A stretch of DNA of 64,000 bases from Lachnospiraceae bacterium (GTDB lineage: Bacteria; Bacillota; Clostridia; Lachnospirales; Lachnospiraceae), in contig JAQVCW010000001.1 of assembly GCA_028689585.1 (NCBI GenBank), forward strand, positions 469,202 to 533,201. The letters run 5' to 3'. A program made the translations under genes and the position numbers. This document shows positions 17,331 through 26,336 of this stretch, one piece after another. Position 1 is the stretch's first letter. The number at the start of each line of letters is the position of its first letter. Under the pieces are notes generated by a model that did not search any database, was not told the origin of the DNA, and worked only from the letters and a program-made list of their open reading frames with translations.

Positions 17331-18401
17331 TTACTTTTTGGCTCCGGAATACGTGCGGCAGGCTTCCACATAGGCCAGCAGATTTTCCAGAGGCACCTCA
17401 GGTTCAATCATATGGGTAGGTGCCACGAAAAGCCCTCCCTGTTTTCCCGCAGCATCCAGATTTTTCCAGACCTCCGCTTTTACCTCCTGCGGTGTTCCCT
17501 TGGGCATAACCGTCTGGGTTCCGATTGTTCCGTGAAATGAAATCTTATCTCCGTATTTTCGGCAGATTTCTTTAAAATCCATGCATTCGCTCTGAATCGG
17601 ATTCAGCACATCCACACCGGCCTCAATCAGATGAGGGATCATCGGTTCAATGAAACCACAGGAATGATAAAAGATAAGAATATCCGGATTAATCGCCTTT
17701 ACCTCATCAATTATCTTTTTCAGTCTGGGCTGCAGCCACTGGCAATACAGCTCTTCGCTCATCATAGTCGTATGCTGCATTCCGATATCATCTCCCAGAA
17801 ACAGCACATCCACACCGGCCCTGGCATAGGCTTTCGCCCGGAGCAAAGACAGCTCCGTCACCTTATCCAGCAGAAATTCCGCCATTTCATTTTCTTCCAT
17901 CATATCGCAGAGCATTTCTTCCATGCTGCGCATATACCATGCGCATTCCCAGATTGTCATCTGCATGTCTCCCAATGCGATCAGATCCCGTTCCTTGATC
18001 CGGCGTACCTGTTCAGCCTGATGAGATCCATCTGCATGTGCATAATCCGGATAAGGGTACTCCTGAAGCTCCTCCAGTGTTTCCATATCCTCCAGCGGAT
18101 GGCGCATATAAGTCATATGCATACTGTTTGGTGACTTCTCATGCCCCACTCCCCATACATCAATATCGGCTCCCGAAGCAAGAGGCTTCTCATAATACTT
18201 TCGATACTGCTCCACATCGTGATCTTTCAGTCTCAGATCCTCCACTCTGCGCCAGGGAAATTGAAAATATTCTTCATAATCCTCAGCTCCCAACTCTTCA
18301 CGGCAGACCTTCTGGAGATGAGGGCTTAATACAAACTCCACCGGCACCCATTCATACCCCGTTCTGCGAAGCAGGGACAAAAAATTTTCTCTGTTTGTCA
18401 T
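17331..18401 (-). CDS. UroD-family methyltransferase, probable substrate-side enzyme
   Basis: A 356-residue UroD-superfamily protein clearly different from its neighbour. Segments are NRENFLSLLRRTGYEWVPVE at the N-terminus, DVLFLGDDIGMQHTTMMSEE, IFYHSCGFIEPMIPHLIEAG, DVLNPIQSECMDFKEI and a C-terminal GLFVAPTHMIEPEVPLENLL. The H-S-C and late C residues are the expected metal-site positions. Relatives in acetogens and Desulfitobacterium act in O-demethylation. It is the first methyltransferase gene after the AraC regulator and has AAGGAGG before its ATG. Substrate unknown; assignment of substrate side versus acceptor side is inference. Confidence 0.82.
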   Translation of the reverse strand: MTNRENFLSLLRRTGYEWVPVEFVLSPHLQKVCREELGAEDYEEYFQFPWRRVEDLRLKDHDVEQYRKYYEKPLASGADIDVWGVGHEKSPNSMHMTYMRHPLEDMETLEELQEYPYPDYAHADGSHQAEQVRRIKERDLIALGDMQMTIWECAWYMRSMEEMLCDMMEENEMAEFLLDKVTELSLLRAKAYARAGVDVLFLGDDIGMQHTTMMSEELYCQWLQPRLKKIIDEVKAINPDILIFYHSCGFIEPMIPHLIEAGVDVLNPIQSECMDFKEICRKYGDKISFHGTIGTQTVMPKGTPQEVKAEVWKNLDAAGKQGGLFVAPTHMIEPEVPLENLLAYVEACRTYSGAKK

Positions 18402-18423
18402 GATTTTCCTCCTTATCCTTCTT

Positions 18424-18554
18424 GAACATCAGCCCATTTCAAATTTGCCTTCGGCAAATGGACTGACGCTGCATGTCAGGTTTTCCTGGAAAACCTGACA
18501 CAATCTTGAACATCAGCCCATTTTAAATTTGCCTTCGGCAAATGAGCCTGACGC
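18424..18554. repeat. Two copies of the two-hairpin intergenic repeat (second one partial)
   Basis: Copy 1 (18424-18505) runs GAACATCAGCCCAT, then ATTTGCC-ttc-GGCAAAT, CTGACGCTGCATGTCAGG and the GGTTTTCC/GGAAAACC hairpin. Copy 2 (about 18508-18554) has only the first hairpin. Copy 2 contains the stop codon and last codons of the AraC gene. Confidence 0.85.
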
Positions 18555-19439
18555 ATTTTCCAACTGCTCTGTGCATAGTTCCTGTGCTTTCTGACCTTTC
18601 CACAGGTTGCGGTATTCCAATGGAGTCATCTCCGTATAATTCTGAAATACCCGGCAAAAATACTGTGTGCTTCCAAATCCTGTTTCCAGTGCAATCTCCG
18701 TCACCGATTTAGACGTAAACCACAGAAGCTCCTTTGCCTTGCCGACCCGCAGGGTGCAGATGTATCGCTGACAGCTAACACCGGTTTCCTGCTGAAAACA
18801 TTTTCGAATGTATCTGGAACTGACCTCATACCGTTTTGCCAGTTCTTCAATATTAATTTCCTGGTTCCAGTTTTCATTAATGTAGCTAACCACCCGGGAG
18901 ATTTTTCCGGCCTTTCCACGTTTCTGCTTTTCACATTCCAGTCCCCGGATCTTTTCAGACAGCTCCACAAACAACTGAAAAAATCCCAGCAGCAGAAGCA
19001 CTTCTTTCTTCTGCCCTTCGTCATTATCCCGGTAAATCCGGCAGAGACTTTCCATATATCTCTGGCTGATTTCACATCCTTCCAGACGGTAATAAGAAGC
19101 CTTCTTCTGGAAAAATCTCAATTCCCGGTCAGCCTTCCCTGCCCCCTTCACCTCAAACTCCAACTGTGTTATCCTGCAGTTTTCTTTGCTCTCTACAATA
19201 AATTTGTGAGGAACACCTGCGTAAACGATCATGCAGTCTCCCCTTTTCATGGGAACGTAAGTTTCTCCCATCCCCATAATACAGGAACCGCTGTTAATAT
19301 AATCAATCTCTATTTCCCGATGGTTGTGCATCTCAAACCGATATGCCGGAGGGAACCGGAATACCCCTGCATTTCGAACCTTTATTTCAAAACAATCCTG
19401 TGCCATCATTTCAATGATATTATCTTTTAACAAATTCAT
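18513..19439 (-). CDS. AraC-family regulator of the corrinoid methyltransferase cluster
   Basis: A 308-residue protein: an N-terminal cupin (residues about 20-120; FRFPPAYRFEMHNHREIEID, MGETYVPMKRGDCMIVYAGV) and a C-terminal pair of helix-turn-helix motifs (INIEELAKRYEVSSRYIRKC, VTEIALETGFGSTQYFCRVF, EMTPLEYRNLWKG). The last about 15 residues (ASGSFAEGKFKMG) are encoded by an intergenic repeat, so the ancestral stop was probably upstream. It is the first gene of a same-strand series with two UroD enzymes, a corrinoid protein and an activation-like protein, which suggests it controls them in response to a methylated substrate. Confidence 0.88.
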   Translation of the reverse strand: MNLLKDNIIEMMAQDCFEIKVRNAGVFRFPPAYRFEMHNHREIEIDYINSGSCIMGMGETYVPMKRGDCMIVYAGVPHKFIVESKENCRITQLEFEVKGAGKADRELRFFQKKASYYRLEGCEISQRYMESLCRIYRDNDEGQKKEVLLLLGFFQLFVELSEKIRGLECEKQKRGKAGKISRVVSYINENWNQEINIEELAKRYEVSSRYIRKCFQQETGVSCQRYICTLRVGKAKELLWFTSKSVTEIALETGFGSTQYFCRVFQNYTEMTPLEYRNLWKGQKAQELCTEQLENASGSFAEGKFKMG

Positions 19440-19710
19440 TTTTCCTCCCGCACTAATTCCTGTGGAAATTCAGTTTTTATCCTATTAGGAACTATTCTAT
19501 CACGGATTGCAGCCAGTTGTTTCCGAATGGTCCTTTTCTGTCTTTTCTTTTGTTTTATCTTATCATTTTAGTCAAACTCGGTCTTTCACATTACGGCATT
19601 TTGTCTTTTCTTTTTTGTACAATTCGGAATTATTGTATTTATTATCGCACTTTCCTGTACGTGAACGAAACGTGCGTTCATATCACAGGGCGAATTGTCC
19701 TGTGAGGAAA
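19440..19710. other. Intergenic region before the AraC gene
   Basis: This gap holds the upstream region of the minus-strand AraC gene. I see an inverted repeat, TCACAGG/CCTGTGA (19683-19705), and an ACGTGAACGAAACGTGCGTTC palindromic stretch near 19657-19680. Either could be a regulator site. No gene is apparent. Confidence 0.3.
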
Positions 19711-19741
19711 AAATGGCCGCGGAATTTACCCGCGGCCATTT
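19711..19741 (-). terminator. Terminator of the pentose ABC operon
   Basis: AAATGGCCGCGG (19711-19722) and CCGCGGCCATTT (19730-19741) pair perfectly; on the minus strand the stem is followed by a T-run. It lies 37 bp past the stop of the binding-protein gene. Confidence 0.88.
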
Positions 19742-19777
19742 GATACTTTACTGTATTTTTTTATTTTCTCTTTGGTT

Positions 19778-20776
19778 TTATTCAGCGTAGCTTCCCATTA
19801 CATCTTTGTAAGTTTCCGGTGTAACTACAACTGCATCTACTGCTGTTTCCATTGCCGGTTCGTTTCCAGCGATCATGTCCAGAAGAACTTCTACAGATCC
19901 TGCACCAACCTGCTCAGCAGAGAAGTATGCGGAAGCTTTAACACAGGTGCCTTCTGCGCCCTTGTTGTTCCATTCGTCTTTTGCCATGTAACCGCCAAGT
20001 CCTACTACACATGCATTAGCATCCAGACCAGCGCTCTCCAGAGCACGAGCTGCACCGATACATCCCTCTTCATTTGCGCCGGTTACCAGCCATGTGGTGA
20101 TCTGAGGATTAGCCGTGATAACTGCTGCTGCTGCGGTATTTCCTTTATCTGTAGTTCCATCATAATCTGCTTTAAAAATATTGTCTGCATTGAAGTCAGG
20201 ACACAATTCTGTGAATTTGTCGAGTTCTCCCTCTGCACGAGGTACACAGCTTGATACGGTATCCATTGTCATAAGAAGAAGACCTACTTCATCTTTTCCT
20301 ACCAGATCATTTTCTTTTGCATAATTAGCTACCCATTCGCCGTTTGCTTCACCGATTACATATGCATTGATACCTACCCATGGAGCCAGCTTGTTTCCGT
20401 CACCATCCTGCAGAGCATCATCTGCCGCTACGATTGGAATACCAGCTTCTGTTGCTTTGTCAATTGTTGCCTGAGACATGGTCTGATCCGGAATACAGGT
20501 AACGATGCCGCTTGCTTTATTTGCGATTGCATTGTCGATTGCTTTCAGATATTCTTCCGGGCTCATCTTTGCATCTACAAAGATAAATTCTCCGCCGGCA
20601 TCCTCTACTGCCTTCTGAGCTGCAGCGCCCTCATCGATAAACCAGGTCTGATCGCCTGCTTTATAGATACCATAAACCACCAGCTTGTCTTCTTCTGCAC
20701 TTGCTGTCAGGCATCCGCCAGCCAGAGTTCCGATTGTTGCCGCACACAATAAAACACCCATTACTTTCTTGTTCAT
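19778..20776 (-). CDS. AraF-like sugar ABC transporter substrate-binding protein
   Basis: A 332-residue secreted protein. The signal peptide has a KK start, a hydrophobic core and either a lipobox-like AGGC or an AxA site (TASA). The body is a type I periplasmic-binding fold: KLVVYGIYKAGDQTWFIDEG, GIVTCIPDQTMSQATIDKA, IPIVAADDAL, TTWLVTGANEEG and DAVVVTPETYKDVMG near the end. These segments resemble AraF (L-arabinose binding) more than RbsB. It is the third and last gene after ATPase and permease. ATG 20776 has AAGGAGG upstream; the longer frame begins before this site. The ligand is probably a pentose; arabinose is the best guess. Confidence 0.87.
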   Translation of the reverse strand: MNKKVMGVLLCAATIGTLAGGCLTASAEEDKLVVYGIYKAGDQTWFIDEGAAAQKAVEDAGGEFIFVDAKMSPEEYLKAIDNAIANKASGIVTCIPDQTMSQATIDKATEAGIPIVAADDALQDGDGNKLAPWVGINAYVIGEANGEWVANYAKENDLVGKDEVGLLLMTMDTVSSCVPRAEGELDKFTELCPDFNADNIFKADYDGTTDKGNTAAAAVITANPQITTWLVTGANEEGCIGAARALESAGLDANACVVGLGGYMAKDEWNNKGAEGTCVKASAYFSAEQVGAGSVEVLLDMIAGNEPAMETAVDAVVVTPETYKDVMGSYAE

Positions 20777-20838
20777 ACTACATATCCTCCTTATTTTAGG
20801 TTTTATATCCATCACACTTCCGTGTGAGAGAGTTCACA

Positions 20839-21852
20839 TTATTTAATATTTCTCATACTGGCTTCCAGCAGTTCCTTTTCTCTTCTTTCCTTACGGATGT
20901 AGTCCGAAGTCAGTGCGAACAGAAGCAGTGCGCCTCTGGCCACATACTGCCAGAAAGTAGAGACATTTACCATGATCAGACCGGTATTGAACGCCTGGAT
21001 CAGAATTACACCAAGGATCGTGCCGCCCATGCTTCCCACGCCGCCTGCAAAAGATACGCCGCCCAGGATAACTGCGGTAATCGCATCGAACTCCAGGTTG
21101 ACATTGGCTGCCGGCTGTCCCGAGTTCATACGGGAAGCAAATACCATACCGCCAAGAGCGGTGAGAATACCAATGATAATAAAGCAGGTAGCAATAATTT
21201 TCTCCGGATTTAATCCCGCCAGTCTGGCCGCTTCCTTACTTCCTCCGATTGCATATACGCTTCTGCCGAATTTAGTCTTTGCCAGAATAAATCCGAATAT
21301 CACAAATGCGATCAGCATCAGCCATACCGCCAGCGGAATATCTAAGAACCTTGCTTTTCCAATTTCCAAAAATCCCTTGTTCGCAATGGCTACCGGCTTG
21401 CCCCCGCACATGATGTAGGCAAATCCACGAACCACATTCTGAGTTACCAGCGTTGCAATAAATGCTTCCAGTTTAATTTTATTGACCATCCATGCATTAA
21501 ATAATCCGACCACCACACCGCCAAACAGTGTGATCACAACTGCCAGAATTAACGGAAGTCCTTTGCCAAGCAGCACCGCTGCCAGCACTCCTGAAAATGC
21601 AGCCAGCGAACCTGGTGACAGATCGTTCTGACCTGCTATGATCAGATAGGTGTGTCCAACTGCAACCAGTCCAACCAGAGAAGCTGCAACCAGAAGATTG
21701 ATCATATTCTGCAGTGTAAGAAAGTTCTTATTCAATGCGGTAAACAATACAAATACTGCGATAATGGCACCGATCAGGATCAGCTTGTCCCCTCCGATGG
21801 CACCCGTTATTTTTTTTAATCCGCTCTCTTTTTTATTTTCTGTATTACTCAT
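20839..21852 (-). CDS. AraH-like sugar ABC transporter permease
   Basis: A 337-residue BPD_transp_2-type permease with about eight to ten membrane segments. Key stretches are LAAFSGVLAAVLL, VTQNVVRGFAYIMCGGKPVA, KTKFGRSVYAIGGSKEAARL (the EAA-like loop that contacts the ATPase), and AVILGGVSFAGGVGSMGGTI. Its start overlaps the end of the ATPase gene by 4 bp, so the two are translationally coupled. It forms the membrane channel for the AraF-like binding protein encoded 62 bp downstream. Confidence 0.92.
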   Translation of the reverse strand: MSNTENKKESGLKKITGAIGGDKLILIGAIIAVFVLFTALNKNFLTLQNMINLLVAASLVGLVAVGHTYLIIAGQNDLSPGSLAAFSGVLAAVLLGKGLPLILAVVITLFGGVVVGLFNAWMVNKIKLEAFIATLVTQNVVRGFAYIMCGGKPVAIANKGFLEIGKARFLDIPLAVWLMLIAFVIFGFILAKTKFGRSVYAIGGSKEAARLAGLNPEKIIATCFIIIGILTALGGMVFASRMNSGQPAANVNLEFDAITAVILGGVSFAGGVGSMGGTILGVILIQAFNTGLIMVNVSTFWQYVARGALLLFALTSDYIRKERREKELLEASMRNIK

Positions 21853-23354
21853 GACATGTCATCCCCCATCATTCCAAGACTCAGCAATTTATCTTCCGTT
21901 GCTTCTTCTCTGATCACCTCGCCAGAAATACGCAGCGATCTCATAACGATAATCCGGTCTGAAAGCCCGATCACCTCCGGCAGCTCTGATGAAACAAGAA
22001 TTACACCAAGCCCCAGTTTCGCAAATTCACAGATCATATTATAAAATTCTGATTTTGCACCTACGTCAATTCCCTTGGTCGGTTCATCCAGGATCAGTAC
22101 CTTGGGATTTGTAGCCAGCCATCGTGCCACAATACATTTCTGCTGATTGCCGCCGGACAGCTCTACAATTTTCTTATCAGGAGAGGGTGTCTTGATCTTG
22201 AAATCCTCAATTCCCTTTCGTGCTGCTTCTATTTCCGCTTTCCGGTCAATCACGCCCAGGTGGTTGGAATTTCTGTCCATCAGTGCTACGTTGATGTTGC
22301 CGGAAACGCTCAGGTTGCTCAGGATCCCCTGCATCTTACGATCCTCCGGTACCAGCACGATACCATTATCCACGGCCTCTTTCGGGGAATGATTTACAAT
22401 TTTCTTTCCCTCCAGATATACCTCACCGGTTCTCATTTTATCCGCTCCGATGATGGCCCGCATCACTTCCGTCCGTCCGGCACCTACCAGTCCCGAAAAT
22501 CCAAGCACCTCGCCTTTATGTAATGTAAAAGATACTTCCTTTACATAATCTGATGAGATATTTTTTACTTCCAGCAACACATCACCGATGTTTTTATTTC
22601 GATCCAGACTGTTGAAAATATCTCCCAGATCACGTCCCACCATCATCTTGATCAACTGCTCCTCCGGCACCTGGCTGGTAACCACAGTATCCACATAACG
22701 TCCATCTTTAAAGATAGCCACCTTATCTGCGATCTGCTGTATCTCCTTCATACGGTGGGATACATAGATAATGATCTTTCCCAGCTTCTTCAGCTTGGCA
22801 ATGACTTCAAACAAGCAGTCAATTTCTGCATCACTCAGGCTGGCGGTAGGTTCATCAAAGCAGATTACCTTCAGATTTTCACGGCTGTAGGCTTTCATGA
22901 TTTCCACCATCTGCTGATAGGCGATGCTCAGATCCTTGACCTTCGTAGCCGGCAGAATTGGAAGGCCGAAATCCTCGATAATCGCTTTCGCCATCTGGTT
23001 TGCTTTCGCCTTGTCAATCACACCAAACTTGTTGGCCGGCATACGTCCCAGGTAAATATTTTCCGCTACGCTAAGCTCCAGAAGGACCTGACGTTCCTGA
23101 TAAATGACGCTGATGCCTTCCTGTATGGCCTCATGCGGGGATTTGAAATGCTTTTCAGTCCCATCAAGAAGATATTCTCCTTTTGTTGGCTGATAATCGC
23201 CATTCAAAACCTTCAGAAGTGTCGATTTGCCAGCACCATTTTCCCCCAGAAATGCCAGCACCTCGCCTCCATATGCTTTAAAGCATATATCATCCAGTGC
23301 TTTCACGCCCGGGAAATACTTTGATATGTTCTTAAATTCCAGCACACTTGCCAT
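21849..23354 (-). CDS. AraG-like sugar ABC transporter ATPase (two ABC domains)
   Basis: A 501-residue protein with two fused ATPase domains, usual for carbohydrate-uptake transporter class 2. Domain 1 (about 5-240) has Walker A GENGAGKST, signature LSIAYQQMVE and Walker B VICFDEPTASL. Domain 2 (about 255-495) has the degenerate Walker A GLVGAGRTE, a good signature LSGGNQQK and Walker B VLILDEPTKGID. It powers uptake by the permease gene that overlaps its end. It is the first gene of the operon; the 464-bp region upstream is shared with the divergent epimerase gene. Confidence 0.93.
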   Translation of the reverse strand: MASVLEFKNISKYFPGVKALDDICFKAYGGEVLAFLGENGAGKSTLLKVLNGDYQPTKGEYLLDGTEKHFKSPHEAIQEGISVIYQERQVLLELSVAENIYLGRMPANKFGVIDKAKANQMAKAIIEDFGLPILPATKVKDLSIAYQQMVEIMKAYSRENLKVICFDEPTASLSDAEIDCLFEVIAKLKKLGKIIIYVSHRMKEIQQIADKVAIFKDGRYVDTVVTSQVPEEQLIKMMVGRDLGDIFNSLDRNKNIGDVLLEVKNISSDYVKEVSFTLHKGEVLGFSGLVGAGRTEVMRAIIGADKMRTGEVYLEGKKIVNHSPKEAVDNGIVLVPEDRKMQGILSNLSVSGNINVALMDRNSNHLGVIDRKAEIEAARKGIEDFKIKTPSPDKKIVELSGGNQQKCIVARWLATNPKVLILDEPTKGIDVGAKSEFYNMICEFAKLGLGVILVSSELPEVIGLSDRIIVMRSLRISGEVIREEATEDKLLSLGMMGDDMS

Positions 23355-23818
23355 TCATATTTCCCCCTCTACCATATCTTAAATATTTAAAATATGTCAT
23401 TCTTTTATCCCTTGCTTTCGATGCAATTGTATTTACTGTTTGTTTCGTGTGTTTTATATACTTTATGCTTTTTGTGTATTTTGTATATTTATTTTTATTT
23501 CAAAACACGATTTATTGTTATTATACCATTTTACTTTCCTTACTTCTTATTCTTTTCGGAATAACTGCTTTATTTTATTATACTTTTCGGAATTACAATG
23601 AACATTTCTTTCTCTATTTAGCTCACACCTCCTGCAAGTGTTCTTTTCGCTTTCCCTTTTCATTGAACTCATTATACTCCAACTTTTTTTCATCTTCATT
23701 CTTTTATTTTGCGTATTAGTTTCAAAAAATTGCGATTTATATATTTTCTCTTGTGATACGCGGGATTCTATTATACATTATAAACAAATAATTTTCAGAT
23801 TGTAACGGGAGGTGTAAA
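23355..23818. other. AT-rich divergent control region of sugar ABC operon and epimerase
   Basis: No gene is seen. Two direct copies of CTTTTCGGAAT lie at 23552-23562 and 23583-23593, 31 bp apart (about three helical turns), which fits a dimeric regulator such as an AraC-type protein. TATAAT on the minus strand is present at 23520-23525 without a clear -35. The epimerase ribosome site GGGAGGT is at 23807-23813. Confidence 0.4.
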
Positions 23819-24949
23819 ATGAGCACAACAAAAAACAGTCCTGCCATAAACTCTATTTGTGATTTTAACAATACTATAACCATTACGCTTTCCTGTACTG
23901 ATGGTTTCCGTGTGGAACTTTCTTCTCTGGGAGCTGCCATTCATGGCGTTTTCTGTCCCGTATCGGGAGGCAGATTACAAAATATTGCGTTGTCCTATTA
24001 TGATAAGAAGGAATATCTCTCCAACGGACTCTATGCCGGGGCTACGCTCGCCCCTGCCGCGGGCCGGATTTCAAACGGCATTCTTCCTATTGATAAAGCA
24101 CACTGCCCCGGAACAAATTCCGCAAAAAAATCCGGATTATATCATTTAAGCCGCAATGAAAATAGTTGCCATACACTTCACGGCGGCTATCATAATGCAT
24201 CTTTTCAAAATTGGGATCTGACTGCTGCACAAAGTACAGAAAATCAGGCACAGGCGGTCTTTTCCTGCCATCTTCCGGACGGTCTGGACGGCTTTCCCGG
24301 CAATCGGGAGCTGACCGCAGTCTATACGCTGTATCCTGATCACCGGCTTTCCGTGCGCTATGAAGCCCGCACCGACCAGGATACCTATTTTAATTTATCC
24401 AACCATACCTATTTCAATTTATTCGGAGACTTTAACCGGCCTGCACACCATCATCTGCTGCAGATTCAGGCGGATCATTTTATATCCAACCAGCCTGATT
24501 TTATTCCTGAGCACACCTCACTGACGGCAGATACCCCCTTTGATTTCCGAATACCCACATCTGTCCACAATCAGCTCTGTGATTATCCGGATTATCCACA
24601 ATTACTGCGAAATCAGGGGTATAACCACGGTTTTATTTTGAAGCGCTCAAAGCAGATCAGCCAGACAGCTTCTCTCCTCACCTCAGGGGTTCCTGACCTG
24701 ACCTGCACCCTTCCGGATCACAGTCTGACCATGCGTGTCTGGAGCGACGCCCCCTGCATGGTCTTTTACTCCGGCGGTTACATTCCTTCTGGCCTTTTGC
24801 TGAGGGAAAAGCAGCTTTCCTGTCCCGGCTGTGCCTATGCATTTGAATTTCAGGATTATCCGGATGCTCCGGGCGGACATGGTTTTCCTTATATTCTCAC
24901 AGCCCCGGGGGAAACCTGGTCCCGGGAGATTATATATCATTTTTCTTAA
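23819..24949 (+). CDS. Aldose 1-epimerase (mutarotase)
   Basis: A 376-residue protein of the GalM family, close to the usual 340-380. Markers are GAAIHGVFCP near residue 40, ATLAPAAGRISNG, the substrate loop around LHGGYHNASFQNWDL, the catalytic-region motif FNLSNHTYFNLFGD, and YNHGFILK. It interconverts alpha and beta forms of aldoses in the cytoplasm. It is divergent from the AraFGH-like importer, so it likely prepares the imported pentose for catabolism. GGGAGGT precedes the ATG by 5 bp. Several small deletions relative to enteric GalM are possible, but the conserved His residues are present. Confidence 0.9.
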   Translation: MSTTKNSPAINSICDFNNTITITLSCTDGFRVELSSLGAAIHGVFCPVSGGRLQNIALSYYDKKEYLSNGLYAGATLAPAAGRISNGILPIDKAHCPGTNSAKKSGLYHLSRNENSCHTLHGGYHNASFQNWDLTAAQSTENQAQAVFSCHLPDGLDGFPGNRELTAVYTLYPDHRLSVRYEARTDQDTYFNLSNHTYFNLFGDFNRPAHHHLLQIQADHFISNQPDFIPEHTSLTADTPFDFRIPTSVHNQLCDYPDYPQLLRNQGYNHGFILKRSKQISQTASLLTSGVPDLTCTLPDHSLTMRVWSDAPCMVFYSGGYIPSGLLLREKQLSCPGCAYAFEFQDYPDAPGGHGFPYILTAPGETWSREIIYHFS

Positions 24950-24985
24950 ACTGCCTTTCTGGAAAAGGCTTCTTTTACGAAAGGG

Positions 24986-25028
24986 CTATAGAATAAGGGG
25001 CCGTAACGCCTGGCCTCTTATTCTATAG
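24986..25028. terminator. Bidirectional terminator between epimerase and transglutaminase genes
   Basis: CTATAGAATAAGGGGCC (24986-25002) pairs with GGCCTCTTATTCTATAG (25012-25028), with one G-T wobble. It lies between two convergent genes; T-rich stretches are short. Confidence 0.75.
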
Positions 25029-25033
25029 TCCTC

Positions 25034-26212
25034 TTACTTCCAGTAAATTGTAATCAGGTTGAAATCATCATCCGTATGATACCGGTAATTCCAGCTTCCC
25101 ACATTGTATACCCCCATCAGGTACTGCCCTGCATCATTCAGCATATCGTTCTGAAACAGTTCATACTGCGCTGACCGGTATGCATCCGCTGATCCAAATT
25201 TCATAACAAAATAACCCTGATCCGACCAGACCGAATTCATCATTGCATTATAAACGGTATCATAGTCAAAGGTTTCGTAATACAGATTATTCAGCTTGTA
25301 ATAATTATAGCTGTCATCTGTACATTCCGGAAGCGCTACACTGCTTTCAGGCACATGCGTAATATACAGTTCTGCATCCGTACAGCACAGATAATTATAG
25401 TTCATCGCGGAATCAGAAGAAGCAGCTTCCATTTGATTGATAAATACCGGATCCCCCCAGGTCACATCCACATTGTAATAGTTTCCGCCAATGCGGACAA
25501 TATTCCATCCATGATCCCCTCCATCCATGGTCTTTCCCGTGACGTAAGTACAGAACATACCCATGCGGTGAAGAATATACTGAAATGCCTTTGCATATCC
25601 GGCACAAACCGACCGATGGTTGAGAAGAGCGCTCTGTATATTCTGATTGTCCGGGCTGAAACTGTCATAATCCGTAGTATTGATCAGATATTCATAGACA
25701 TACTTTATTTTCTGATACTCCGTAGCATCCGAACTGATCTGGCTGATACATTCATCCGCAGCCGCCTCTATCTGACTTTTCATGCCGTCTCTGCCAGCCG
25801 CATCCACCGTAGTTGTCACCTCATAGCCTACCACCGTCCCAGTAATGGCAGACTGCTTTACCTGGGCTGTGCTCCCGATCCAGAAAAATTCCGGATGATC
25901 CGCCAGCACGGCGTAGTAGGCGGTCCAAAAGTCATCCGCCCCCACAGCAGCATAGAGATCAGCAGAATCCTCATAATTTTTCAGTCGTTCATATAATTCC
26001 CGATAAATCTCATTCAGATTGCTTGGGATCTGGTTGAAATAGTATTCTTCAATATTCCCGTGTTCCCACCAGGTATCTCCATTTTGGTAGTAGGGACTTT
26101 CCTTCAGCCCGGCCTGCACCGCTGTCTTTTCCACCAGAGTACAGCCGCAAAGCCCAAATGTCATTGCCAGTATACCGGCAGAGATGCTCCATCGTCTAAT
26201 TCTGTTTTTCAC
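25034..26212 (-). CDS. Transglutaminase-like lipoprotein
   Basis: A 392-residue protein. I chose GTG 26212 because AGGAG lies 9 bp upstream; a further in-frame GTG at 26236 has none. The N-terminus is a lipoprotein signal (IRRWSISAGILAMTFG then LCGC), so it should be anchored outside the membrane. Residues about 60-170 are helical. The transglutaminase-like core follows with the Cys-His-Asp triad: RSVCAGYAKAFQYIL (Cys), GGDHGWNIVRIGGNYYNVD (His and Asp) and VTWGDP. Bacterial proteins of this kind are thought to be proteases or cross-linkers of cell-surface proteins. It has no operon partner here. Confidence 0.85.
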   Translation of the reverse strand: MKNRIRRWSISAGILAMTFGLCGCTLVEKTAVQAGLKESPYYQNGDTWWEHGNIEEYYFNQIPSNLNEIYRELYERLKNYEDSADLYAAVGADDFWTAYYAVLADHPEFFWIGSTAQVKQSAITGTVVGYEVTTTVDAAGRDGMKSQIEAAADECISQISSDATEYQKIKYVYEYLINTTDYDSFSPDNQNIQSALLNHRSVCAGYAKAFQYILHRMGMFCTYVTGKTMDGGDHGWNIVRIGGNYYNVDVTWGDPVFINQMEAASSDSAMNYNYLCCTDAELYITHVPESSVALPECTDDSYNYYKLNNLYYETFDYDTVYNAMMNSVWSDQGYFVMKFGSADAYRSAQYELFQNDMLNDAGQYLMGVYNVGSWNYRYHTDDDFNLITIYWK

Positions 26213-26241
26213 GTTGTAGTTCTCCTGTCGTTTCACGCATT

Positions 26242-26325
26242 CACTTCTAAAGTTCTTTTATTCGCCCGGCGCTTCGCTCACTGCACTTCTAAAGTTCTTT
26301 CTTTCGCCCGGCACTTCGCTCACTG
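26242..26325. repeat. Two abutting 42-bp direct repeats
   Basis: Units at 26242-26283 and 26284-26325 both begin CACTTCTAAAGTTCTTT and end CGCTCACTG, differing at about three positions. They lie between the beta-CASP gene and the lipoprotein gene. Confidence 0.85.
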
Positions 26326-26336
26326 TTCATTCGCAT

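Noticed and set aside
20774..20815. Longer start of the AraF-like binding protein
   Set aside because: The ATG at 20776 has a strong AAGGAGG site, while the longer frame would put 13 polar residues before a clear signal peptide.
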